Both the position numbers and the translations under genes were made by a program. The notes below the pieces were generated by a model. That model searched no databases and was not told where the DNA came from. It was given only the letters and a program-made list of their open reading frames with translations. A stretch of 64,000 nucleotides of DNA from CAZTTG01 sp964615935 (lineage in GTDB: Bacteria; Planctomycetota; UBA1135; GCA-002686595): contig CAZTTG010000005.1 of assembly GCA_964615935.1 (NCBI GenBank), positions 45,922-109,921 of the forward strand. Reading direction: 5' to 3'. Shown in pieces: positions 17,071 through 25,647 of this stretch (position 1 is the stretch's first letter; each line of letters begins with the position of its first letter).

Positions 17071-18150
17071 GTGACCCTCCAGCTCTACGTCCTGCGGCAG
17101 GTCCTGGTGGGCCTCGTTTTCGCCGTCGGGGGCATGGCGGTCGCCGCCATCCCGGGCATCGCCGTCAAGGCGGTGCAGATGCTCGAGGGGGGCAACCTGC
17201 GGCTCATGCTCGGCTACCTGCCGCTGGCGGCCTCGGAGCTGATCCCCTACCTGGTCCCGGTGGGCTTCCTGCTGGCCGTGGTCGCGACCTACGGGCGGTT
17301 GGCGGCCGACCGCGAGTGGACCGCGATCTGCATGGCCGGCATCCGCCCGGCGCGCATGCTGCTGCCGCCGCTGGGCCTGGCGATCGTCCTGGGAGTGGCG
17401 ACCCTCTGGATCCTCTCCAACGTCAATCCAGAGCTGCAGATGGACCAGAGGAATTACGTCCGGCGCGCGGCCATCGAGACCTTCAAGGAGCTCAACCCCG
17501 GACGGACCGAGCTGAGCCTGCGGGGCTTCCACCTGTTCTCCCAGCGGCGCTCGCCCGAGGGCGTGTTCGAGGACGTGATCATCCACGTGCCCGCCAGCGG
17601 GGAGCGCCAGGAGCGGACCGTGTGGGCGGACGGGGCCCGCTTCCGCTTCGAGGACCACGAGATGCTCATCGAGCTCTTCGAGCCGCACACGGTCCTGCGG
17701 CAGGGCGGCTTCGCCGACGACTGGACGGTGGGCCACAACGAGATCCGCATCGACCTCGACGAGTTGCCCGAGTCCGCGCTGAGGAAACCCAGCAATCCCC
17801 GCTTCCACACCTCCGCCGCGATCTGGAGCGCGCTCCAGGCGGGCGGGCTCGATCCCTTCGAGGAGCGCCGCTACAGCTACACCCTGCACCGCCGCATCGC
17901 GATCGCGGCCACCTACCTGGTGTTCCTCCTCCTGGGTGTGCCCACCGGCCTGATCCTGCGGCGCGGGACCCAGCTCGGCGCGCTCTCCGCGGCGGTGGCC
18001 TACGCCCTGCTCTACTATCTGGTCTCGATGCACGTGGGCAAGTCGCTGGTCTTCAAGAGCGGCTTCCCCCCCATGATCGCCGCCTGGGCGGCCAACGGGC
18101 TGGGCCTCCTGGTCGCCCCGTGGCTCCTGCGAAAGGCCCTACGGCGATGA
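17071..18150 (+). CDS. lptF: LptF-type LPS export permease subunit
   Basis: 359 residues from a GTG start; the longer in-frame extension upstream is Pro/Arg-rich and overlaps the divergent LanC-like gene. It is a YjgP/YjgQ permease: three N-terminal membrane helices (VGLVFAVGGMAVAAI, LPLAASELIPYLVPVGFLLA, LLPPLGLAIVLGVATLWI), a periplasmic beta-jellyroll (about 130-260), then three C-terminal helices (TYLVFLLLGVPTGLIL and following). It forms the LptB2FG transporter with the next gene, which overlaps by 4 bases (ATGA). Which of the pair is F and which G is assigned by order only. The pair is a strong sign of an outer membrane with lipopolysaccharide or similar glycolipid. Confidence 0.88.
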   Translation: MTLQLYVLRQVLVGLVFAVGGMAVAAIPGIAVKAVQMLEGGNLRLMLGYLPLAASELIPYLVPVGFLLAVVATYGRLAADREWTAICMAGIRPARMLLPPLGLAIVLGVATLWILSNVNPELQMDQRNYVRRAAIETFKELNPGRTELSLRGFHLFSQRRSPEGVFEDVIIHVPASGERQERTVWADGARFRFEDHEMLIELFEPHTVLRQGGFADDWTVGHNEIRIDLDELPESALRKPSNPRFHTSAAIWSALQAGGLDPFEERRYSYTLHRRIAIAATYLVFLLLGVPTGLILRRGTQLGALSAAVAYALLYYLVSMHVGKSLVFKSGFPPMIAAWAANGLGLLVAPWLLRKALRR

Positions 18151-19262
18151 GGCTGGCCGCGCTCCGGCCGATCGGGCGGCTCGACCGCTACGTGGGCCTC
18201 CTGTTCCTGGCCTCCTACGCGACCGCCCTCCTGCTCATCGTCGGCCTGGTGGTGATCCTCGACCTGGCCGCCCACCTGAACTGGTTCGAGCCCTGGAAGG
18301 ACGGCTCGCGCGTGCCCACCTCGGTCGTGGTGGGCTACTACCTGCTCAGCATCCCCTTCCTCTTCCTGCAGGTGGCGCCCTTCATCACCGTGGTGGCGGG
18401 GCTGTTCGCGGTGTCTCGGCTGCAGAAGAACAACGAGCTGGTGGCCGCCCTCGCGGCGGGGGTCAGCGTTCGCCGGGCCCTGCTGCCCATCTTCATGGGC
18501 GGGATCCTGGCGGCGGCGGGCATGTTCGCCCTGCGCGAGCTGGCCACCCCCGTCCTCGGGCCTCAGCGCGAGGCCCTGTACGACGTGCTGGAGCACCACC
18601 GCTTCGAGCGCGTGTACGAGGACCTGTGGTCGCGCACGGACGAGGGGGCGGTGGTGCACATGGGAGAGCTTCGGCCGCACCTGGGCTCCCCGCCGCGGGC
18701 CGAGGTGCGCGACCTCAAGACCTTCCAGGTGGTGGGCGGGATCCGCATCGAGCAGATCGCCGAGCGGGCGACCTGGGCCGAGCGCGACGGCCAGGTCGGC
18801 TGGATCCTGGAGGGAGGGCTGCGGCGCGAGGGGGGCGAGGAGTCCACCCGGCGCGCCATCACCTGGATCCAGGACCCGGGCTTCACGCCGCACACCGCGC
18901 TCCTGGCCCACAAGGCCCGGATGCAGCCCCTGGAGCTGTCCTTCGCCGAGGTCCTGCGGCTGGCGGGCCGCGACCCGGACAACGTCCAGTACCAGACCCT
19001 GCTCCAGTACCACCTGACCTTCCCCCTGGCCAACCTGGTCCTCCTGATGGTGGCGCTGCCCTTCCTGGTCGGCTGCGAGCGGGGCAAGGCGGTCGAGGGG
19101 CTGGCGCTCGGATGCCTGGCCTGCGTCCTCTACTTCGCGGTCGACTTCGTCGCGCGCACCCTGGGGCTGGAGGGCGACCTCTCCCCCCTGCTCGCCGGCT
19201 GGCTCCCGATCCTGCTCTTCGGCAGCCTGGGGGTGGTGCTGCACGAGTCCATGCGGACCTGA
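18147..19262 (+). CDS. lptG: LptG-type LPS export permease subunit
   Basis: 371 residues, ATG overlapping the lptF stop. The membrane plan matches LptG: YVGLLFLASYATALLLIVGLVVI, LLSIPFLFLQVAPFITVVAGLFAVSRLQKNNELVAALAAGVSVRRALLPI (the conserved coupling-helix region with NNEL and AAGVS), a periplasmic jellyroll (about 130-265), and the final helices FPLANLVLLMVALPFLVG and WLPILLFGSLGVVL. It works with LptF and the ATPase LptB to lift the glycolipid from the inner membrane; LptB is not in this window. Compared with the first gene, this copy has the typical EL-x-A motif. Confidence 0.9.
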   Translation: MRLAALRPIGRLDRYVGLLFLASYATALLLIVGLVVILDLAAHLNWFEPWKDGSRVPTSVVVGYYLLSIPFLFLQVAPFITVVAGLFAVSRLQKNNELVAALAAGVSVRRALLPIFMGGILAAAGMFALRELATPVLGPQREALYDVLEHHRFERVYEDLWSRTDEGAVVHMGELRPHLGSPPRAEVRDLKTFQVVGGIRIEQIAERATWAERDGQVGWILEGGLRREGGEESTRRAITWIQDPGFTPHTALLAHKARMQPLELSFAEVLRLAGRDPDNVQYQTLLQYHLTFPLANLVLLMVALPFLVGCERGKAVEGLALGCLACVLYFAVDFVARTLGLEGDLSPLLAGWLPILLFGSLGVVLHESMRT

Positions 19263-19302
19263 GGCGGACCCCGGCCGGGCACGCCGAAGCCAGTCAGCTC
19301 GC

Positions 19303-19325
19303 AAGCCTTGATTCCACAAGGGCTT
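19303..19325 (+). terminator. possible terminator hairpin after lptG
   Basis: AAGCCTTG at 19303-19310 pairs with CAAGGGCTT at 19317-19325 with one bulged base; loop ATTCCA. There is no T-run, so this is weak. TTGATT (19308-19313) and TACGGT (19332-19337) with an 18-base spacer could alternatively be a promoter for the TPR gene. Confidence 0.35.
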
Positions 19326-19409
19326 GGGACGTACGGTAACGATGATTGCGGGAAGGAATGAGCGCCCCGGGCGTCCCTGGTGGAGCACCCCTGCCCTCGA
19401 GAGAAGACC

Positions 19410-20663
19410 ATGCTGCGAACTCGCCTCCACCGCCGACTGGCCGGCCTCGCCCTCCTCGGCGCGGGCCTGCTCCCCTCCGCCTGCCAGAGCACCTCGGGGT
19501 CCGGGGAGGACTCCGTGCCCCTGCTGGTGGCCCGCGGGCACTACCAGGAGGCCACCGTCCTGGCCGCCCGCCTGCGCGATGAGCGGCCCGACGATCCGGA
19601 GCGGATCGAGCAGCACCGCCTGGCGACCACCGCCCTGCTGATGTACCAGGGCCGCACGGCCTTCTTCGACGACCGGATCGCCGACGCCCACGAGGCCTTC
19701 GAGCGGGCGGGTGAGCTCTCACCGGAGGTTCCCCAGGTCTCGGACTGGATCCTCAAGGTGGACAACCGGCTGGCGGACGACTGGATCTCCAAGGCCCGTC
19801 GCATGTACATCGACGGGGAGCTGGAGGGGGCCCGGGGAGCCTACGAGCGGGCGCTGGCGTACCGGCCGCTCGACCACCTCGCCCGGGAGGGGCTGGGCAA
19901 GGTGCTGCTGCAGCTCAACTACCGACAGGGCCTGGGCGAGGACTACTACGGTCAGGGGCTGCGCGATCTGGCGGACTACTGGCTGTACGAGGCCAGCTGG
20001 GACTTCCAGAAGTCCGGCAAGTACCTCGGGGAGGACTTCGAGAAGGTCAAGAGGCGGGCCGAGCAGACCAACGAGCTCCTGGCGGGCACCTGCGTCACGC
20101 GGGCCCAGGACCTCGAGCGCAAGGGCCTCTTCGCCGCGGCCCGCAACGAGTTCCGGCTGGTCCTGACCCTGGAGCCCGAGCACCCCGAGGCCCTGGACGG
20201 CCTGGAGCGCATGACCGTGGAGGCGCTGGTGGCCGACAAGCTGAAGGAGGCCGAGATGCTCACCCTGCGGAGGCGCTATGCCGAGGCGCGGGAGGTGCTC
20301 GAACAGGGGCAGGCCCTGACCCGGCTGCAGGGCGAGGCCTTCGAGGGGGCCCTGGCCGAGATCGAGTCCGCCCGGCTGAACGACATGTACGTCACGGCCC
20401 GCGAGCTGGAGAGCGACTACGAGTATCCCGAGGCGATCCTGGCCTACGATCGGCTGCTGGAGGAGGCGGGGTACTACGAGGATGCCATCACGCGGCGCGA
20501 CGTCCTGGGGAACTACGTGGTCAAGGCGGAGGAGCTGTACGGCGCCGCGCAGGCGGAGACGGACCCGGCGGAGAAGCTGAGCCTGCTGGAGCAGATCCAG
20601 TTCATCTGGCCCGAGTTCCGGGACTCGGTGGAGCTGATCGAGGAGCTCGAGAAGCTCGAGTAG
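19410..20663 (+). CDS. TPR-repeat lipoprotein
   Basis: 417 residues. The N-terminus is a lipoprotein signal (LAGLALLGAGLLPSAC, then Gln-Ser-Thr-Ser), so the mature protein is acylated at Cys26. The rest is helical with tetratricopeptide-like repeats: HEAFERAGELSPEVPQ (about 90), ARGAYERALAYRPLDHLAREGLG (about 145), ARNEFRLVLTLEPEHPEALDGL (about 250), and less regular copies to the C-terminus. Such lipoproteins scaffold envelope assembly or secretion complexes; no partner is obvious, and the neighbours (LptFG before, GT9 after on the other strand) only suggest an envelope role. It ends 39 bases before the convergent GT9 stop, with an 18-bp palindrome between. Confidence 0.8.
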   Translation: MLRTRLHRRLAGLALLGAGLLPSACQSTSGSGEDSVPLLVARGHYQEATVLAARLRDERPDDPERIEQHRLATTALLMYQGRTAFFDDRIADAHEAFERAGELSPEVPQVSDWILKVDNRLADDWISKARRMYIDGELEGARGAYERALAYRPLDHLAREGLGKVLLQLNYRQGLGEDYYGQGLRDLADYWLYEASWDFQKSGKYLGEDFEKVKRRAEQTNELLAGTCVTRAQDLERKGLFAAARNEFRLVLTLEPEHPEALDGLERMTVEALVADKLKEAEMLTLRRRYAEAREVLEQGQALTRLQGEAFEGALAEIESARLNDMYVTARELESDYEYPEAILAYDRLLEEAGYYEDAITRRDVLGNYVVKAEELYGAAQAETDPAEKLSLLEQIQFIWPEFRDSVELIEELEKLE

Positions 20664-20675
20664 CGCTTCGCGGTC

Positions 20676-20693
20676 GGTCCCCTCGAGGGGACC
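20676..20693. terminator. palindromic hairpin between convergent genes
   Basis: The 18 bases GGTCCCCTCGAGGGGACC form a perfect palindrome (7-bp stem, TCGA loop) between the stops at 20663 and 20703. It may terminate both genes, but lacks T-runs. Confidence 0.4.
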
Positions 20694-20702
20694 CGCCGCG
20701 CG

Positions 20703-21791
20703 TCAGGGACCGGTCAGCGCCTCCAGGACGATCCCCGGGCTGAGGTCCACCATGCACACCGGGCCGCGGGGATGTCGACAGCGGCGGGAGCGGCAGGGGG
20801 CGCAGGCGGGAGAGGTGGGGGAGCGCAGGACGCGGTGGGGGGAGGAGGGGGCCGGCGGGGGCCAGGGACCGGTGCGCAGGTGCGACTGGGGGCCCGCGAG
20901 GGAGACGACCGGGAGGCCGCAGGCGGCGGCCAGGTGCATGGGACCCGAGTCGCAGCCCGCGAAGCGCGCCCCGCGCTCGGCGGCCGCGGCGAAGAAGGCC
21001 GCCAGCTCGCGCAGGCCGCGCTGCCCGACCCAGTGGCGCAGACCCGGATGACGGGCCAGGTCGGAGGCCAGGGCGCGCCCCAGGCCTTCCTCCTCGGGGC
21101 CGGAGAGCAGCAGGGTGGGGATGCCGGCGCGCGCCAGCCCCTCGGCCAGGGCGCGGTAGTGCCCCGCCGGCCAGGAGCGCACGTCGGAGCCCTCGGCGAG
21201 CTGGAGGAGGACCGCGGGGGGACCGTCGCCGGCGCCTCCCATGAGCTCGCTCCACCTCGCCCGGCCGCCCTCGAGCTCGCTCTCGGACAGGGCCGGATCG
21301 GTGCGGAGGGGGCCCCGGCTCCCCAGGTGCCGCACCAGGGCGGCCGAGCGGTCCACGGCGTGGGGGCCGCGATCCGAGCCGGTTCCGCCCCCCGGGGATT
21401 CCGCGCGCTCGGCGGTCTCGGTGACCGCCGTCGCCCCGAAGCGCTCGCGCCAGTCGGCCGGGTGCGGGCCGACGCGACGGGGAGCGCCGGAGCACAGGCC
21501 GGCCACCGCGCTCTTGACGTTGGCCTGGGCGTCGACCGCGAGGTCGGCGCCGAAGTCGGCCAGCTCGTCGCGCAGGCGCCACCAGGCCGCCGGCCCTTCC
21601 CGGCGCCCGAAGAGGAAGATCCGGTCGAGGCCGGGGAGCCCCTCGAGCAGGCCCGCGAACTCCTCCTGGGTCACCCAGCCGATCGAGGCGCGCGGCCAGA
21701 GCTCGCGCAGGGCGTGGAAGACCGGCAGGGCGTGGACCAGGTCTCCCAGGTGCGAGAGGCGGATCAGCAGGATACGATGGTGTTCCGGCAA
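20703..21791 (-). CDS. GT9-family (heptosyltransferase-like) glycosyltransferase
   Basis: 362 residues. The N-terminus RILLIRLSHLGDLVHALPVFHALRELWP is the hallmark of ADP-heptose:LPS heptosyltransferases. The second half has AVLLQLAEGSDVRSWPAGHYRALAEGLARAG, GARFAGCDSGPMHLAAACGLPVVSLAGPQ (nucleotide-sugar site) and a Cys-rich ending (SPACAPCRSRRCRHPRGPVCM) that is common in GT9. It presumably adds heptose or a similar sugar to the LPS core at the cytoplasmic face. I chose the TTG at 21791 because the homologous region begins right there; a longer ATG start would run into the divergent kinase gene. Next to lptFG it supports an LPS core pathway in this organism. Confidence 0.85.
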   Translation of the reverse strand: MPEHHRILLIRLSHLGDLVHALPVFHALRELWPRASIGWVTQEEFAGLLEGLPGLDRIFLFGRREGPAAWWRLRDELADFGADLAVDAQANVKSAVAGLCSGAPRRVGPHPADWRERFGATAVTETAERAESPGGGTGSDRGPHAVDRSAALVRHLGSRGPLRTDPALSESELEGGRARWSELMGGAGDGPPAVLLQLAEGSDVRSWPAGHYRALAEGLARAGIPTLLLSGPEEEGLGRALASDLARHPGLRHWVGQRGLRELAAFFAAAAERGARFAGCDSGPMHLAAACGLPVVSLAGPQSHLRTGPWPPPAPSSPHRVLRSPTSPACAPCRSRRCRHPRGPVCMVDLSPGIVLEALTGP

Positions 21792-21795
21792 GGCG

Positions 21796-23865
21796 GTGGG
21801 GGGCGGGCATCGAGAGCTTCCAGCGCTCGCCCTAGCGGGAGATTCTGGCCTGAAGATCCGGCGCATTTCAACCAAGCTGCTGCTGGCCGTGGTGGCCGCG
21901 GTGCTGGTGCCCTTCGTGGGCTTCGCGATCTTCGTGGACATGCAGATGGCCCAGCGCCTCTCCAAGCAGGTAGTGCTGTCGAGCCTCGAGGGGCTGGCCG
22001 ACGACCTCGCCGGCCGCATCGACCGGGACATCGCCGACCGGCGGGGCGACCTGTGGCAGTGGACGCGCTCGCCCTCGGTCCGGGAGGCCCTGTGGGAGCC
22101 GGAGATCGCACCCGTGCTGCACGGGAAGCCCTCCAAATGGGGCCCGGAGACCATACTGAGCTGGCGCGAGGGAACGCTCCCGTCCCCCGATCCTCACGAG
22201 CGCCGGCGGGAGATCACCGCCTGGCTCGACCAGGGTGTGACCCAGGAGAGGGCCTACGACCTGATCCTGCTCGTCGGGCCGCGCGGTCGGCTGGTGACCT
22301 GCAACTCGATCCAGCCGGACGGCGAGCCCATGTCCGCCGAGCTGATCCGCGCGCTCTTCGACCGGGACTACGCCGGCGAGGACTGGTTTCGCCGCTGCCT
22401 GGCCGAGGGCTCCGTCGCCGAAGATCAGCACGTGAGCGACCTCCTGCCGCCGAGGAACGCCGAGCCGGGGGTCCATCCCGAGAACTACCACTTGGCCTTC
22501 GGCGGCGCCGTGCACGACCTGTACGAGCCCGACCGGGTCATCGGCGTGGTCTACACCCTGGTCAACTGGATCCATGTGCACGAGCGCGTCCGGGAGGAGC
22601 TCCTGATCAGCATCTTCCGGGGCTTGGTAGGCCCCGAGAGCCCGCCGACGCCGTACGCCTGGGTCTGGGCCGACGACGCGGACACGATCCTCGCCCACCC
22701 GATGCTGGAGAACTACGGCCTGCGGGTCTCCCAGCCACCGATCGCACTGCCGCAGCTCGTGGCGGCCGCGCGTAGCGCGGATTCGGGCCTCTACCCCGAG
22801 TACGAGTTCGTGGGCAAGCGGAAGAACGCCGCCTTCCGGCGCTGCATGGGCCGGGAGGAGGGCGGATTCGGCTGGGTCGTGGGCGTGGGCATCAACAACG
22901 AGGACATCTACCAGGCCGTGGGCGAGCTGCGACGCCTGCTCTACCGCGCGACCGGCATGGTGGCCCTCATCGTGGTCCTGTGGACCATGATCATCGCCCG
23001 CCGGACCACCGGCCCCATCCTGGCGCTCCAGCACCACACCCGCCGCGTGGCCTCGGGGGATCTGGACGCCCGCATCGCCATCCGCACCGGGGACGAGCTG
23101 CAGGAGCTGGGCGAGGACTTCAACCGCATGAGCGCCGAGCTCAAGGCCAACCGCGAGCAGCTCGTGCGCGCCGAGAAGGACGCCGCCTGGCGCGAGATGG
23201 CGCGGCAGGTGGCCCACGACATCAAGAACCCGCTCACCCCCATCAAGCTCTCGGCGGACCTCCTGAAGCGCGCCCGGGAGGAGAGCTCGCCCCAGTTCGA
23301 CGAGATCTTCGACCGCACCCTGGCTACCATCTCGCGCCAGGTGGAGCACCTGCGCGAGATCGCCTCGGACTTCCACGCCCTGACCGGCGCCATGCGGCAC
23401 CGGCCGGAGAGCTTCGACCTCGAGCGCGCGGTGCGCGAGGTGCTGGAGTTCAACGCCGCCTGGGCCGAGGCCAGCGGGATCGCGGTGAAGCTCGAGGGCC
23501 GCGGCGGGCGGGTGCACCTCGACCGCGGACTCCTGCGGCGCGTCCTGCTCAACCTGGTCTCCAACGCCTTCGAGGCCATGCCCGACGGCGGCGAGCTCGG
23601 CGTGAGCCTGCAGGTGCGGGACGGGCGGGTGCGCCTCGAGGTGCGCGACACCGGCTCGGGACTCTCGGAGGAGGTGCGCGCCCACCTCTTCGAGCCCTAC
23701 TTCACCACGCGCAGCCAGGGCACCGGCCTGGGGCTGGCGATCGCCCGGCGGGCGATCGAGGAGATGGGCGGCGAGATCGAGGTGGTGCCGGCTCCCGAGG
23801 GCGGCCCCCCGGGCACGGTGGCGCGCCTCTGGCTGCCCCTGGAGGAGACCGACCGCCCGACCTGA
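21796..23865 (+). CDS. NtrY-like transmembrane sensor histidine kinase
   Basis: About 689 residues if started at the GTG at 21796. A CTG at 21850 with GGGAGA seven bases before it is an alternative and would leave room for a divergent promoter. Order: membrane helix (LLLAVVAAVLVPFVGFAIF), an extracytoplasmic Cache-like sensor region (about 60-365), second helix (MVALIVVLWTMIIA), HAMP (RRVASGDLDARI), HisKA with VAHDIKNPLTPIK (phosphorylated His), and HATPase_c with NLVSNAFEAM, DTGSGLS and GTGLGLAIA. The H-box form with PLTPI is typical of the NtrY/NtrB branch. No response regulator is adjacent; the NtrC-like regulator at 36.9 kb is a distant candidate. The input signal is unknown. Confidence 0.88.
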   Translation: MGGGHRELPALALAGDSGLKIRRISTKLLLAVVAAVLVPFVGFAIFVDMQMAQRLSKQVVLSSLEGLADDLAGRIDRDIADRRGDLWQWTRSPSVREALWEPEIAPVLHGKPSKWGPETILSWREGTLPSPDPHERRREITAWLDQGVTQERAYDLILLVGPRGRLVTCNSIQPDGEPMSAELIRALFDRDYAGEDWFRRCLAEGSVAEDQHVSDLLPPRNAEPGVHPENYHLAFGGAVHDLYEPDRVIGVVYTLVNWIHVHERVREELLISIFRGLVGPESPPTPYAWVWADDADTILAHPMLENYGLRVSQPPIALPQLVAAARSADSGLYPEYEFVGKRKNAAFRRCMGREEGGFGWVVGVGINNEDIYQAVGELRRLLYRATGMVALIVVLWTMIIARRTTGPILALQHHTRRVASGDLDARIAIRTGDELQELGEDFNRMSAELKANREQLVRAEKDAAWREMARQVAHDIKNPLTPIKLSADLLKRAREESSPQFDEIFDRTLATISRQVEHLREIASDFHALTGAMRHRPESFDLERAVREVLEFNAAWAEASGIAVKLEGRGGRVHLDRGLLRRVLLNLVSNAFEAMPDGGELGVSLQVRDGRVRLEVRDTGSGLSEEVRAHLFEPYFTTRSQGTGLGLAIARRAIEEMGGEIEVVPAPEGGPPGTVARLWLPLEETDRPT

Positions 23866-23888
23866 GGCGAGGTCGCCGCGCGCGAGCT

Positions 23889-24233
23889 TCAGTCCCCGGG
23901 AAAGCCCCAGGTCCCGGAGACCTTCGCGACGCGCACGCCGATGATGTCGAGCAGCCAGTCGGCCCAGCCCAGGTGCGGCGTGACGCGGGCCTTCTGGACC
24001 TTGACGTTGGTCAGGCGCGCGTCCGAGGCGTTCTCGCGCGCGATGTCCAGGGCCGCCCGGGGGATGTCGATGCTGAGGAGCGTGAACGCCCGGCCGGTCG
24101 CGGTGAAGCGTCCCGAGGTCTCGGTCTCCCGTTCGATCCTCAGGCTGCCGCAGGAGCCCAGGGAGAGGACCAGGGCCAGGGCAACCAGCGCCTCCGCTAC
24201 ACGGGCGCGACCCTTCCTGTCGATGGATGCCAT
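23889..24233 (-). CDS. small lipoprotein of unknown function
   Basis: 114 residues. Lipoprotein signal with lipobox LGSC after VALALVLS. The mature part (ATGRAFTLLSIDIPRAALDI, ARENASDARLTN, RVTPHLGWADWLLDIIGV, KVSGTWGF) is a compact alpha/beta unit I recognise only as a small conserved lipoprotein family; no function is known. The repeated pattern of ASDARL and the terminal SGTWGF is distinctive. It is divergent from the galactokinase gene. A TATGTT box (24245-24240) lies only 6 bases before its ATG, so its message may be leaderless. Confidence 0.6.
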   Translation of the reverse strand: MASIDRKGRARVAEALVALALVLSLGSCGSLRIERETETSGRFTATGRAFTLLSIDIPRAALDIARENASDARLTNVKVQKARVTPHLGWADWLLDIIGVRVAKVSGTWGFPGD

Positions 24234-24239
24234 ATGGCG

Positions 24240-24245
24240 AACATA
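24240..24245 (-). promoter_or_regulatory. possible -10 box of a leaderless promoter (small lipoprotein)
   Basis: TATGTT read on the minus strand, 6 bases before the ATG at 24233, in an AT-rich pocket. A start of transcription seven bases downstream would fall on the initiator codon. No clear -35. Confidence 0.35.
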
Positions 24246-24309
24246 TCCGGAGAGCCGGGCCCGCGCCAGCGCCCCCCCGGCGGGGCGGGCGCCTCGGGGC
24301 CGCGAGCGC

Positions 24310-24315
24310 TATGCT
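24310..24315 (+). promoter_or_regulatory. possible -10 box of a leaderless promoter (galactokinase-family gene)
   Basis: TATGCT, 8 bases before the ATG at 24324, with no ribosome-binding sequence between. Transcription would begin close to the A of the start codon. Confidence 0.4.
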
Positions 24316-24323
24316 CACGGCCC

Positions 24324-25529
24324 ATGGAGGCGGGCCAGGAGCGAGCCGGGCAGGGGGGCCTGCGCCAGGTGATGGAGGCGCACGTCCGCGAGCTCGAGGC
24401 CCGCCTCGGCCCCGGGGAGGGCACGCGCTGCTTCTTCTCCCCCGGCCGGGTGAACCTGATGGGGGCGCACTTGGACTACAACGGGGGGCCGGTCATGCCC
24501 ATGGCGATCGACCGGGGGACCTACCTGGCCATCCGGCCGCGCGCCGACGGCGAGCTGCACCTGCAGACGACCCAGGGGGGGGAGACCTTTCGCTTCGAGC
24601 CCGGCGCCCTGCCGGCGGCGCGGACCGAGCGCTGGGTCGACTACCCGCTGGGGGTCCTGAACCGGCTGGGTCCGGGGAGGGGGGAGGCGCCGGGGCTCGA
24701 CGTCCTCTTCGGCGGGGACCTGCCCGTGGCGGCCGGGCTGTCCTCCTCGGCCTCGATCTGCGTGGGCACGGCCTTCGGGGTCAGCGCGGTCTGGGAGCTG
24801 GGCCTGAGCCGCGAGGAGCTGGTCCGGACCGCCCTGGAGGCCGAGCGCGGCTTCGTGGGGGTCCAGTGCGGCATCATGGATCCCTACGCGGTCGGCCTGG
24901 CCCGACCCGGGCACGTCCTGTGGCTCGACTGCAAGGACGAGAGCTTCGAGCACCTGCCCATGGGGGAGGAGCTGCGCGTGGCGGTCGCCGACACCGGGGT
25001 TCGCCGCGAGCTGGCCCGGGGCGCCTTCAACCAGCGCGTGCGGGAGTGCCAGGGGGCCTTCGAGCTCCTGCGCCCGGGCCATCCCCGGGCCGGCTGCCTG
25101 CGCGACGTGCCCCTGGCCGTCCTGGACGAGAGGGAGCACCTGCTCGAGCCCGTCCTGCGCCGGCGCGCCCGACACGTCCTGGAGGAGGTGGCGAGGACCT
25201 TCGCCGCCCGCGAGGCCCTGATCGCCGGCGATCCCGCCGGCTTCGGCGCCCGCATGCTTGCCTCGCACCGCTCCCTGCGCGAGCTCTACGAGGTCTCGGT
25301 GCCGGAGCTCGATTGCCTGGTCGAGGCGGGGGAGGCCGCGGAGGGCTGCCTGGGGGCGCGCCTGACCGGGGCCGGGTTCGGGGGCTGCGCGGTCTTCCTG
25401 CTCGAGCGGGGGGGCGAGGAGGATCTGGCGGCCTCGATCGCGTCTCGCTTCGAGGCGCGCTTCGGGAGATCGCCGCGGGTGATGTTCTTCGCCGGCGATC
25501 CCGGACCGCGGGAGGTGAGGGTGGGGTGA
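24324..25529 (+). CDS. galactokinase-family GHMP sugar kinase
   Basis: 401 residues. The sugar signature is SPGRVNLMGAHLDYNGG (residues 39-55): Arg42, His49 and Asp51 are kept, but the usual Glu/Asp before His is Ala48. The GHMP ATP loop is PVAAGLSSSAS (about 134-144), the catalytic base is Asp186 in GIMDPY, and LTGAGFGGCAVFLL is the C-terminal motif. Galactokinase phosphorylates galactose at C1 in the cytoplasm for the Leloir route. Loss of the acidic residue that contacts the sugar suggests another sugar (GalNAc, arabinose or a heptose are possibilities). No galactose pathway gene is nearby. It appears to be transcribed alone and possibly as a leaderless message, and ends at a bidirectional terminator. 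Confidence 0.85.
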   Translation: MEAGQERAGQGGLRQVMEAHVRELEARLGPGEGTRCFFSPGRVNLMGAHLDYNGGPVMPMAIDRGTYLAIRPRADGELHLQTTQGGETFRFEPGALPAARTERWVDYPLGVLNRLGPGRGEAPGLDVLFGGDLPVAAGLSSSASICVGTAFGVSAVWELGLSREELVRTALEAERGFVGVQCGIMDPYAVGLARPGHVLWLDCKDESFEHLPMGEELRVAVADTGVRRELARGAFNQRVRECQGAFELLRPGHPRAGCLRDVPLAVLDEREHLLEPVLRRRARHVLEEVARTFAAREALIAGDPAGFGARMLASHRSLRELYEVSVPELDCLVEAGEAAEGCLGARLTGAGFGGCAVFLLERGGEEDLAASIASRFEARFGRSPRVMFFAGDPGPREVRVG

Positions 25530-25587
25530 TTCGACGGGGAGCGGTGGGCCTCGCCCAACCCCTCCACCTGCGGTCACCCGAACGACA

Positions 25588-25620
25588 GCGGGGGCCCTCC
25601 CGAAGGAGGAGGACCCCCGC
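25588..25620. terminator. bidirectional intrinsic terminator
   Basis: Arms 25588-25600 (GCGGGGGCCCTCC) and 25608-25620 pair at 12 of 13 positions, loop CGAAGGA. It sits between the stop of the sugar kinase (25529) and that of the convergent WYG-rich protein (25648). Confidence 0.6.
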
Positions 25621-25647
25621 GCGACCCACCTGCCAGTCGGATCTTCC

